NCBI GenBank assembly: GCA_023053575.1 | Contig: JAKZAP010000009.1 | Coordinates: 13,745,869 to 13,809,868 of the forward strand | DNA from: Branchinecta lynchi | Lineage: Eukaryota; Arthropoda; Branchiopoda; Anostraca; Branchinectidae | Direction of reading: 5' to 3' | Length of the DNA stretch: 64,000 bases | In this document: piece by piece, positions 25,001 to 37,000 of the stretch | Layout of the letters: each line of letters starts with the position of its first letter | Position numbering within the stretch: the first letter of the stretch is position 1 | Position numbers and translations under genes: made by a program | The notes under the pieces: generated by a model | What the model saw: only the letters and a program-made list of their open reading frames with translations | Told to the model about the DNA's origin: nothing | The model's database searches: none

Positions 25001-28000
25001 CGGATTCGATTTCGGATTCGAATCCTCAGCATGAAATGGTGGATTCGGATTCGTACTTAGCCCTGGGTTCGGATTCGAATCCTTTCATGATCGGATTCCC
25101 CATCTCTGATATGATATACGTTTTACTTTTACACAACACGTTTGAGCGCTTGCGCACTTGTTCATATTTGTTCAACAGTAGTTTAAGACTTAGCTGACTA
25201 TGTATCCATTTAGCTCAGTCAAATGCAATTCGCCGTCAGCTTGAGCTGAATAAATATTTACAGTATCTGAAGTTCCCATTTTTTGCTGTTGTTCCTACTA
25301 TTGCTTGATTTTTGCTCACTATTTTTGATAGCCGTCATCTCATCCACAATTCGCGTGGGTCACTGGCAAGGTTGACAAATTGGCCTCTTTTGGAATGTGG
25401 CATTTCGAAATGATGAGTTAAAAGATGTGTTGTAATGATAAGGCGGGTTGCCCCCAAAAAACAGATTTGGCTGTTTAAACAGGTAAAAAAAAACAGGAAC
25501 AGGGCAAAACAGGATACACCAAAACGGAACAGAACAGGTGAGAAAAAAAACAGCTGGCTTCAAAACAGCTGTTCTGTTTATTTTGGGTCCCTGAAACAGA
25601 AAACAGCAAAACAGGAGGAAAAAAACAGAAACAGAAACAGAAAACAGGAACAGTGCCCATGCCTAGTAGGGACTGGTTCCGAAGCTTGTCTTTGAGGCCT
25701 CTCCCTTTCTGTTGTAAAGTTGGGGGGCAGGATGTCAAGAAGGACTGGGTTCAGTAGAGGCTGGCCTCCAAACTTTAAGCACAAATTTTTGCGACGGTGA
25801 GACAGGGTTGTCAGACCCTGGCATTCATAACTTAATAAGCCTCACTATTTCTCGCATTCACTTGATACATACCTACCTACTCTCTACTAAACTAGTAACT
25901 TTTTCGACCATATCACAAAAACAAACTATAAATATAGGAGACGTGGACTGCAGGATACCTAGAAGTAGCTATTGAGATAGGTATACACTAAAAGGTTGGG
26001 GATTATAAGTAGGGATTATAAGCAGGCTACTGTGACTTTTTTTAAGTACTGACTTTCTTCTGTCTAGGGACGAAGATGATGAATCTGAGGTCGAACTTAA
26101 GAAGCCGCGGCTTAGTGATATCCGCTACTCCGTAATCAAGAAACAAAGGATGGAGTTTAAGGCCCCCGTGGGACTTAACTTGTATGATTTCCTGCGGAAG
26201 AGAAAAGAAAACAAGTCAGCAACAAGTGCTCAAAGGCACCACCATGTGAGTACACCTTTCTGTAAGGTCTTTATTTGCTACCTCCCGTCCCAGGTCATTC
26301 GAGCAAGAATCAGTAGCACAAATCTAAGATAAGGTACGGTTTTAACTATACAAAAAAGTAAAGTGGCCATGGCAACAAAATGAACAAATGACATCTATTT
26401 TTTTTTCGATGTTGCAAAACAACCCTGAGGAATCTTGCCAGACTCCTCACATCATCAAACTGACGACTACCATTCGTAATACACACCCATTTTTCATCCA
26501 CCCTCGCGCATTCTCTAGAGCCTTAATTCCTCAGCTGTCTTAATTCTTCGTATTCACACATGATGCACCACACTTTCATTCTCACCTCCGCACATTTGAC
26601 AGGAGAAATACTGACCAGAAGGCTCGGAAGAAATTCCATTGGTTTCATCTGGCTATATAAACTTTTGTGGATTTTTAAAAGCTGATCTTAAAGTATAACG
26701 TTGCGTTTTTGGGATCCCAAAACGTAAATGGAGAGTCTTATGAAGATGACAATGCTTTAGCATCGCAAGAGTTGCTCGTCTGTCCGTCCGTCTGTTAGCA
26801 CGATCACTCTCAAAGAGGTTGAGATATTTTGTTAAAATTTGGCAGGATGACTGTTTGGGTCAAAGTACAGGTCAGGTTCAAAGATGGGCTCTGTAGCCTT
26901 ATGTTTAGGTGGGGGAGGGGTTTCAAACTATAAGAGACGACAAAAAAAATATTTTTAAAAAGCTAATGAGGTAGTCGATTTAGGGGTAGGAAACATGATG
27001 AATCTTAATATGAAAATTATTTTGTCGCCGGACAAGTAATTCACCCGGAATCCGGCAAAAACCGGAAATTTCGGAAAAAGTAAAAGTTGTATCTGAAGTT
27101 GCTTAGATGTTCGATTCAAGGGTAGAAACACATGCTGAATCCGAGTATGAAAATTATTTTCACGCCGGACAAGTATAGTTCGCGCTGAATCGGGAAATTT
27201 TGCATGAAGTTTTAACATAGTCGATAGACTGAGGAGACATGCTGTTGCAACTTTCGAAGGAAAATTATTTCCACGCCGGACAAGTATAATTCGCGCTGAA
27301 TCGCGAAGTTTTGCATGAAGTTTTAACATAGTCGATAGACTGAGGAGACATGCTGTTGCAACTTTCGAACTTAAAAAAAGTGTATGCGATCAGTATAGTA
27401 ATCCCAACCGGCATTTACTGGGTCGAAAAGTCAGAATGCATCCGACAACTATCTGGTAACAATTTAATAACATTTGTTGACTGATTTTTGACCATTGACC
27501 AGTCCCTACCGTACCCCTTTATTCACGCATGCGAAAGCTCTGCGCGTAGGTGACGTCACTTTGTTTAATCTATGCAACCAATACGCGAAAAGTTAATTGG
27601 GTTTAATAGAAGACTGTTTAAACCTAGCGTCGTATTCTTTGGGCTTTGGATTGTCCGGGGAGTTGAAGTGGTTGATGCATGTTGCTCAAACTTCGTAGAA
27701 GGATTCCCTGGCAAATTAATGCCCAAGACCGTAGATGGGTCATTTAGCTCTATATTTAGAGGCAGAGGAGGGGGTTTCGAATAAAGTTAAAAACAAATAT
27801 GTTTTGTAAGCTATGAGATATTCGTTTAAGGTTTAAGAAGGCTCACTGAATCCATTTCTGAACTTAGTTTTCTTGCTGGACAAATGATTCACCAGGAATT
27901 CGGCCAAAACGGGGAATTTGGTTGAAGCTCAAAGCTGTTTCTGAAGTCGATTAGAGATTTGGTATTGGGATAAGGAGACATGCTGAGTCGAATTTTGAAC

Positions 28001-31000
28001 TTTATTTCCATGAAGAAGAAGACCAAAGGTTTCGATGGAATCCCAAAAATTCAATATCTGATCCAGACAACAGGGTCTTGTCTTAGCCAGATCCAGTCTT
28101 CGCCAGACTCCTTGAACATTTTTACAATTAAAATTCAGAAACAGATTAAGGCAAAATAGCTAATCACCTGAGAAAACCAAGTTCAGATTTGGATTCAGCA
28201 TGTGTGTTTACCCCTATCATATCTGTTTTGACGAAAACTTCCTGCCACTTCTGCTAATTTCCCGGTTCCGGCCGAACTCCAGAACTACTTGTCCGGCGAA
28301 AAAAGAAAGCTCAAACACGAAATCAGGGTATCTTCTTTCCCCAGTAATGAACATCTAATCAACTTCAAATAGAAATTTAGCTTATAACAAATTTTCCGAT
28401 TCCAGCCGGATTCCGGTCGAACTATATGTCCGGGTAAAATATGATTGTCATACAGGGACTCAGCATCTCTTCTTACCCCTAAATCGCTTATCTAATCAAC
28501 TAGAAATAAAACTTTGACTTCCAACAGTTTTCCGGTTTTGGCCGGATTCCGGACGAACTACATGTCCGGGTAGAAACTTGTTTTCACATAAGTGTTCAGC
28601 ATGTCTTCTTTCCCTAAATCGAACATCTAATCAACTCCAAATAAAATTTTTAATTTTGACAAACTTTCCGGTTTGGGCCGGATTCCGGTCGAAATACTTG
28701 TCCGTCGAGAAAGTAGTTTTCACCATCGTCTTCAGCATGTCTTCCTACCTCGAAATCGAACATTTAATCAACTTCAAATAAAACTTTTACTTTCAACAAA
28801 CTTTCCGGTTTGGGCCGGATTCCGGGCGAAATACTTGTCCGTCGAGAAAATAATTTTCACCATCGTCTTTAACATGTCTTCCTACCCCTAAATCGAACAT
28901 CTAATCAACTTTAAATAAAACTTTTACTTTCAACAAACTTTCCGGTTTTGGCCGGATTCCGGGCGAACTACTTGTCCGATGACAAAATGGTTTTCACCAT
29001 CGTGTTCAGCATATCTTCTTACCCCATAATCGACTATCACATTAGCTGTTTCAAAACATTTTGTTTGTCCCTTAATTTGAATCCCCTCCCCCACCCCTAA
29101 ATGTAGAGCTACAAAGCCCATCTACGAACTTGACTGGTCCAACGACCCAATGAACCCTCACACCAAGTTTCATCAAAATATCTCATTCCCTTCGAGAGTT
29201 ATCGTGCTTACAGACGGACGGACAGACGGACGGACGGACGGACAGACGGACAACTTTTGTGATGTCATAGGTATCCCTCCACTTACGTTTTGGGATCCCA
29301 AAAACCTGGAAATTTGGACTGACAGGTTCGGCTCTCAGTGTCACTAGATCTTTTGCTCTGCATGCAGTTTGTCAGGAATGCTGATAAAATACGATGAATA
29401 TGGTAAAAAAAAATGTAAAAGACCTTTCTGAAGTCGTTAGATATGAGATATTGGAGTAAACCTGCTTGTTGAATCCATATCTGAACTTGATTCTTTGTTT
29501 GTCCGTGAGCAAAAAAGTGCCAAACGGACTTTTTTTTTTGTACATAATAGCAAAAATGTTAAAGGGGTCTGGTGAAGACTCGGAAATGTACAAGATTCGA
29601 TTGTCTGGATAAAGAAGTCTGATAAATATTAAATTTGTGGGATCTCATCGAAACCTTTTGTCTTTTTCAACAAGAAGATAAATATGTTTTTTTTTGTTAT
29701 GATTTGTTAGTGTAAACTGTATAATAAAGAACGTGTATGACAATCCCGCCAGAGGACCAGAGCAAAATAACACAGTAGTGACCTGTGCATTCCTTGCTCC
29801 GCAAACGGGTCATATGGATATCGCCGCCCACTATATGCTTGCGGCATTTAAAGCGAGACAAACTTGCGGACTTGAAAATTTCTAGCAAAGCTAAGACGCG
29901 GTCTGCACACATCAGGGAAACAGGGGAGGTTGTATGTTTTGCTGTGTTCTGAATACAAAGTTATTGGAGCCAGCAGTGGTGCACGGTTGATTGAGTTTCA
30001 GTAGGGACGTTCACTATCGGTAGTGGTGCTAGTGTCGCTGCTATTCGAGTGTGTGTCACTTCTTTCAAGTCTTGGCGCTACTCCCTAGCACTATTTTACT
30101 CTGTAGAGGACCAATTTTGTCGTCAGTTCATTATACTTATCATAAATATCATATTTTGGGGAACCACTTTTTAGGAATTGCTGAAACTAAAAGCTATAGT
30201 GAACGAATGAAGGGTTTATTAAAACAAACTGGAATCTTCAGTGCCCAGAGGCGAATCTGTAAGGGACTAATTACCCTTGAAACAAAACATCAACAACAAC
30301 AAAACTTCGACAAAAATAAAGAAAATAAAGGAAAGAAAGAAAGAAAGGAGCTTGACTTACCCGGTCTGGGACGCCCAACCAGAAAAAACAACAAAAAAAG
30401 TGTTGAAAGTTTCAGTTTGCTGTTCTTGCTGTTCGATTTGGTCCCATTGGTTCGTTGATGTGAGAGAGGTTTTACTGCATTCTTGTTCTGCCAGAATATG
30501 AGAGTATCTTTTCGCAAAACATAACCCATAAAATTTTCCTACCTAACATGCATAACGTTTAACCCCATCTACAATGAGTTTCTCCCTCCCCCATACAACA
30601 ATGTAAGGCAAGGTAATTAGGTAAGTGTATGAGTTTCTTGCCGAATCCGAGTGTTAGTAGTCCAGGGGTTGCAAAGGCGGAAAATACTAAAGTTGGTCTG
30701 CCAGGAGACATTCCGTTGAGAAGAAAGTCTTTACGGGATATTCCGGTAACACCAGCGTTAGTTAGAACTCAGTCCGTAAGTAGGGCAGTAAGCCCAGCGA
30801 TCCCCATCCCGACTCGGAGAAATTCGATTAATGTAGCTTCGGATTTTGAATTTTTTCCGACTGGAATAAAAAGCGAAGTTTTCTTATCACCAATTCCACG
30901 ATCGGAAGAATCCTGTTTTTCGCAGTCGCTTTACAAAACCACGAGGATTGAGTCCAATCCCGGCACGATGAGTGACGAGGAAACGAAAAATGCTAACATG

Positions 31001-34000
31001 GCGGGTCAAATAGATATTTCCCTAATGATGCGTCTAATCCGAGAGGAACGAGAAGCTGCGGAAAAACAGCGGGGAGCCGAAATGGAATTGTGGCGTGATA
31101 GTTTTGCAAAACTAATATCGTCAAGGGAAGATCAACAAAATGTTGCTGTTGATACGCTATCTAAGGCTATGCAAAATACGGGAATCGACAAATCCAGCCG
31201 TTTGGTAAAAATGTCTCCAACAGAGGATGTTGACCGATATTTGGAAACTTTTGAAAGAACCGCGGTACTGCTAGGTTGGCCTAAATCGCTGTGGATGGCT
31301 AGACTGGCACCGTTTCTAAACGACAAAGCAAGCCAAGCGTATAACTCGGTACCGATTGGAGATGCTCACGATTATGCGGCAGTAAAAATAGCTATTTTAA
31401 GACGTTTCGAAATTAACGAGGAACTACCGCCGAAAATTCCGAGAGGAAAGGAAACAGGCGCCCGAAAGTTTCAAAGATTATCAGCATAGGCTAATTGCAC
31501 TTTTGCATAAATGGTTGGGCACTGCAAATTTCAAGACCATAAAAGATGAGGACGCGCTCGAGCATTTGCTTGGGATCGTGCTGGAAAAGGTTCTTTTAGA
31601 ACAGTTTGTCAATAATACATTCGGGGAGCTTAAAGTTCATTTACTACAAAGCAAAGTCGACTCTCTAGAAAAGGCTGCTGACCTCGCGGATAGTTTTACC
31701 CTTGCCCGTAGAGATAGCAGGTTTGATAAGCCGCGTTTTCCGAAATCAAAAGAGCTGGAAAGCGGTGTAAAGAAAGAACCGACTACCGATAAGGAAATAC
31801 CGAGTGGAAAATATGGGAAAGGTCCTTTGGTCTGTTTTAATTGTTCCAGAAAAGGACACAAGCAGGCACAGTGTACCTTTAAGGTAAGAACTGGGGACGC
31901 GAGTACCAACTCGAGTTCAAATTGGGAGCCGAAAGGAAGAAGTAAGGTTTCGTGCCTTGTACGTAGCCCCGAGCGCGTTGCGTGTTTTGCGAAAGGTCAT
32001 AGGGTGCACGGGTGGTTGAATGGGAAGCCCGTGGTGGCTGTTCTAGATTCCGGTAGTAACCAAACTCTGGTCCGAGCGGATCTTATTGGGGTAGGGTCCA
32101 AAAAGTCCGATAGGGAAGTCATGGTACGATGTTTCCATGGTGATCAGCACGGTTGTCCGGTAACCCAAGTGTCCCTTGATTTATCACGCAAAGACGGTTC
32201 GGTGGTCAAAGAATTGCTCCAGGTGGGCGTGGTGGCTAATTTGCCAGCCGATATTTTAGTGGGAAATGATTTCAAGGGGTTTTCCGAACTTTTGGAAGAA
32301 TCATCTCATTTTGCCACTGAGGAAAATACGGACATTCGGAGGGTGAACGCGGTTACGAGATCAGAAACCGAGCGGAGAAAAAATGAAGTTGAGACAGAAG
32401 ATCCGTTTTCTGGGTTTAGCGATGAAATTTTCTTACCTCCGAATGGAAAAGTACGAAAATCTCGACGAGAAAAACGTACGAGTAGAGTTCATTTCAATTC
32501 CGAGCGGAATAGATCTGCGCAATCTAAGGGCCGATCGGAAGAAGCAAACTTTAACGTTTTTTCATTGACGCGAGAAGATTTTCGTAAGGCACAAGAAAGT
32601 GACGAATCGCTTGATTGTGTGAGAGCTCAGGTATCCGATTTGGAATCCAAGAGAAGGGAACAGACAATTCTTTCTGAAGGACTTCTGTATAGAGTCATTC
32701 GTTCTGACAGCCGTCCGGAAAAATGGCAATTATTTGTCCCTTCGGTTTTGAGGCAGAAGGTTTTGGAGCTGGCTCACGCGGTTCCAATGTCAGGGCATTT
32801 AGGGATTCACCGTACGGAACAGAGATTGCTACAAAGATTTTTTTGGTCTGGTCTTCATAAAGACGTGACGAAATTTATCACAAGTTGCGAGGCTTGTCAA
32901 AAAACTGCGCACAAAAAGCCGTTTGAGAAAGTACCGATGAAGGAAATGCCAATATTTACCGAGCCTTTTCAGCGAATTGCGGTCGATGTGGTAGGACCGC
33001 TAGAAAAGAGTTCATCGGGGTGTAGATTCATTCTGGTAATAACCGATGTGGCAACCAGGTATCCGGAAGCAATCCCAATGCGCACAGTTACAGCACCGAA
33101 AGTGGCAGAAGAGTTAGTAAAATACTGCTCTCGGCACGGAATTCCAGGGGAGGTATTAAGTGACCGAGGAACGAATTTTCTATCCGGTCTTCTGAAACGT
33201 TTGTACGATTTACTTGGGGTTAAACGGGTAACAACGACCCCGTATAGGCCTCAGACGAATGGTATAACGGAACGGGTGAATGGTACGATTGTATCCATGC
33301 TACGGAAATTCGTTAAAGACGAGACGAAGAATTGGGACAAAGTTCTTCCCTACATATTATTCGCGTATCGTGAAACGCCGCATGCGGCAACGGGTTTTTC
33401 GCCATTTGAATTGTTGTACGGCAAGAATCCGAGAGGAATTTTAGATTTGCTGAAAGAATCTTGGACAGGAGAAGTAGCGGAATCACAGTCGGTTGTTTCT
33501 TACGTTTTAGAGATGCGCGAGCGACTTCGAAAATATTCGGAATCCGCCACTGAAAACCAGAAAATATTCTCTGCTAACACAAAGAAATGGTACGATAAAA
33601 CTGCGAAAGAACGAGAACTGGCTGAGGGCGACGAAGTGTTAATACTTTTGCCAGAGGGCCAAAATAAACTTCAGCTACAGTGGCGCGGTCCTTTCAAAGT
33701 ATGTCGTAAGGTCAACGATCGAAACTATGAGATTCACATTGATGGGTCAAGGGTAAAAAAATCTATTTACCATATCAACTTGCTCCGGAAATTTCACAGA
33801 CCGATTGGAACTGATGTGGAATCTAGTAAAGATGTCGGGTCGAATTTCAGGGACGCGTTTTTTGCATCGAATGAGACCGAAGACACCGAGCCGGAACAAA
33901 GAATTGCATTTGAAAATAAGGGGAAAGATCACAAACACCTTATAGGAGTAATAAATGAATTCGAAATGGAGATACCAAGGAAGGATGAACTCAAGGGAAT

Positions 34001-37000
34001 CGTTCGTGAATTTCACGATGTCTTTTCCGATAAGCTAGGTCAAACCGATTGGATAAGTCACACTATCGATACTGGAAATGCGAGACCAGTAAAGCAACAG
34101 GCGTATCGCGTGCCTGAGGCTAAGTTGAAAGCTATCCGAGAGGAATTAGACGAAATGTTGGCTCTAGGAATAATCGAAGAGTGTAATAGCGAGTATGCGT
34201 CACCAGTCTTGCTGATCCCCAAGCGTGATAACACAGTCCGATTTTGCGTGGATTACCGGAGGCTTAATGCCATCACCAAAGACGACAACTACCCTATGCC
34301 GCGAATCGATGATCTTCTGGGCCGAATTGGGAAAGCGAAATTCATTACCATTCTTGACTGCCGACGTGGATATTGGCAAATGAAAATCGATCCGGGAAGC
34401 CGTCATAAGACAGCATTTATCACACCGTTTGGTTTGTTCATGTTCAAAGTTCTGCCGTTTGGAGTAAAAGGGGGGCCATCAAGTTTTCAAAAGCTTATGG
34501 ATAAGGTCCTAAAAGGGCTTCAGGATTTTGTTAAAGCTTACTTTGATGATTTGGCCATTTTCTCGGAAACATGGGAGGAACATGTGAGACATCTTCGAGT
34601 AGTACTGGAGCGATTGCGACAGGCAGGACTAACCCTGAACGTTGAAAAATGTTCTTTAGCTCAAACGTCCGTTTCTTATCTGGGTCACATAGTAGGTTCT
34701 GGGGAAATAAGACCGATGGAGGATAAAGCAAAAGCAGTAGAATCATTTGGGCAACCTGAAACCAAGAAATCCGTGAGGACATTTCTAGGCCTAACAGGGT
34801 ATTACCGGAAATTCATCCCGAATTACGCATCAATTGCTAAGCCGTTGACGGACTTAACTAGAAAAAACGTTCCGGAGCGGGTTCCTTGGTCTTTAAAGGA
34901 ACAGGAGGCTTTTGAAAAGTTAAGAACCGCGCTTAAAAGTGACACCGTTCTGTACAATCCAGATTTCGGAAGAATGTTCGTAGTACAAACAGATGCAAGC
35001 GATTACGGGTTGGGAGCAGTGTTGACGCAACGTTTCGAAGATGGGGAACATCCGATAATGTATTTATCACGCAAACTTTTACCCTGAGAGGAAAATTTTA
35101 GTACCATCGAAAAAGAATGTCTAGCCGTTTTTTGGGCTTTGCGAAAGCTTGATTATTATTTGTACGGACGAAAGTTTGAAGTCGTCACCGACCATAACCC
35201 TCTGAAATGGTTACAGGTTATGAAATCGGAAAATCGTAGACTTGCGCGTTGGGCGATTGCTTTGCAGGAGTATCAGATGGAAGTGAAAACCCGACCGGGA
35301 AAGTCAAACTCAAACGCGGATGCGTTCTCTAGGTTGTAAAGTATAGCATACACGAAAGTGAAGTTGAAAATAGATTAAATTATCTTCAGTTAATTGTTTC
35401 TTTTCTTTATTGTTTGATTATTCCATTGAAACCGAAAGGATGTTAGTTAGGTTCGGTTAGAGTCAATCCTAACCACGCAGAAGCAGAGACATCCCATCCA
35501 GCCAATCAGCAGCCGACCAAAGCCGTAATTCTGGATGTCGGGGAGCCGCCACAGCCAAGGAGCATTTTCGACATCGACATCCCAGAAGAAGAATTCGAGG
35601 AGCTCATGAGGCGATACGACGACGAAGGACCAACATTGGAAGAATAATTTGTGTGTGGTTCTTGTTTTTTTATGTTTTGCTCACGGGATAGTGTTGCACT
35701 AGGGGGAACGACTGTTGTGGGATGGGTTCTCACGCAGCCCTTTCTCTTGTGCTACACTATCCCTAGCAATTAGCTCTCCGCTCAGCAGTTTATTCCCCAT
35801 AGTCAACCATCATAACAATAGTCAATTCTTGAATGAATTAGTTAAGGACGCGAGGTCGGGTGACCTTAGCGTCAGAGCGAACTCGGAGAGAAGGGAGAAC
35901 ACTACCGAATCTTACCTGTGCAGAATTACATATAACTTTGACTTTGAGGAAAGCTATTGAGCGGAGAGTGAGTTCAACTATCTTGTATCTTTCTTTTTAT
36001 ATCTTCATCTTGTTTGACCGATCGGAAGTATTTCTGTAAGAATATAGTTATTTGTTTATTTCAACTATAGACAAGGTTTACGAACGCCATAATACGGCAG
36101 TATCCCAACACAAGGCAAGAGCGAGCAGTCTCTACGAAGGTCCCAATATTCCAACCAGTAGCGTCCAAACACAGCCGTTACCAAAACAGTTTTATACCAA
36201 AGATTGTTGAAATTTTAAATAGCCTTTGACCATTTGTACGTGCTTTTAAATGTTTATGTTATGACAGTACTCACCAATTTTGGTTTTGTAACCGTGAAAG
36301 TGTGAGTGAATAAATTACTATTCTATTCTATTCTATTCCAATGCATAACGTTTAACACAAAAATACGCAAACATGACTTCTTCAGACTTCTGACACTGTG
36401 ATAGTACAGTTTAGTTACAGTTTAGACCACCAGGTGGCTATTCATGAGGCTGGTGATATGGGGGCTAGTAAATTTGTCTTACGTATGTTAGCTAGTTTTT
36501 TATCTGATAGAGAACAGTGTGTGCAGCTACCAAACGGTGATGTTTCCGAATTCTTGGACGTATACTGTGGATCGCCGCAGGGGACTAAGCTAGGACCATT
36601 GTCTTTTTTGATTGTTTTTAATCGTATTTTAACTTCATTCGTGACCGTTTTAAGTTTGCTGATGACCTATCTGTGCTTTCATTGAGAAACCTTTCGAATC
36701 ATTCTGATCATACAACCACGCTCAGTGATATTTATGAAAATCTCTAGCCCGAACTAAGCCGAGTTAAATTAACGGTAAGCAGCGTGAAGAGTGTTGTTAT
36801 GAGATTCTCGTTCCTCAAGAAAGATGTTCCGGTTATTGAAGATGTTGGTTTGAGTACACAAAACTGTGTCAAATTACTTGGTGTGTATATCCAGAGTGAC
36901 CTCTAATGGAATACTCAGATTGACGCCCTTGTTAGAAATGGGTCGCATCTACTGAAATCTTTCTCGGTCCTGAGGAGATTTAAGATTCCCGTGAAACAAT

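Larger units (their letters stand above)
22670..25665. mobile_element. 3.0-kb non-autonomous hAT-like element
   Basis: The ends are taggcatgggcactgttctg and its near-complement ending cccatgccta. The perfect 8-bp duplication gtagggac lies at 22662-22669 and 25666-25673. 'acagaaaacagg'-type simple sequence fills both flanks. The interior carries an element with ttaaagtttaac-type ends (about 23898-24373) and a second hAT-like insertion (24668-25108). A related, 5'-incomplete copy lies at about 54360-55933. No transposase frame remains. Confidence 0.8.
30564..36340 (+). mobile_element. Ty3/gypsy retroelement with copia-like pol order (Gmr1-like), 5' LTR absent, LINE-like tail
   Basis: The insert lies between 16-bp direct repeats atgcataacgtttaac at 30548-30563 and 36341-36356. 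It contains gag (30629-31489, broken), pol (31503-35339, one internal stop), a small acidic frame (35447-35647) and a candidate 3' LTR (35713-36112). After these come about 200 bp of unrelated sequence, an aataaa motif and a (ttcta)4 tail. The order PR-INT-RT-RNaseH is that described for Gmr1-type Ty3/gypsy elements. There is no copy of the LTR upstream of gag. The tail and the long duplication look like LINE-type target-primed integration of a chimeric or truncated RNA; that is inference. Confidence 0.85.

Noticed and set aside
29205..29255. gacggacggaca tandem run as an independent microsatellite
   Set aside because: It is a fixed part of every R2 copy just inside the GGGATCCC end.
29900..30628. 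5' LTR of the retroelement
   Set aside because: I searched for the TGTTGTGGGATGGG start and other phrases of 35713-36112 and found none; the direct repeat at 30548 leaves no room for one.
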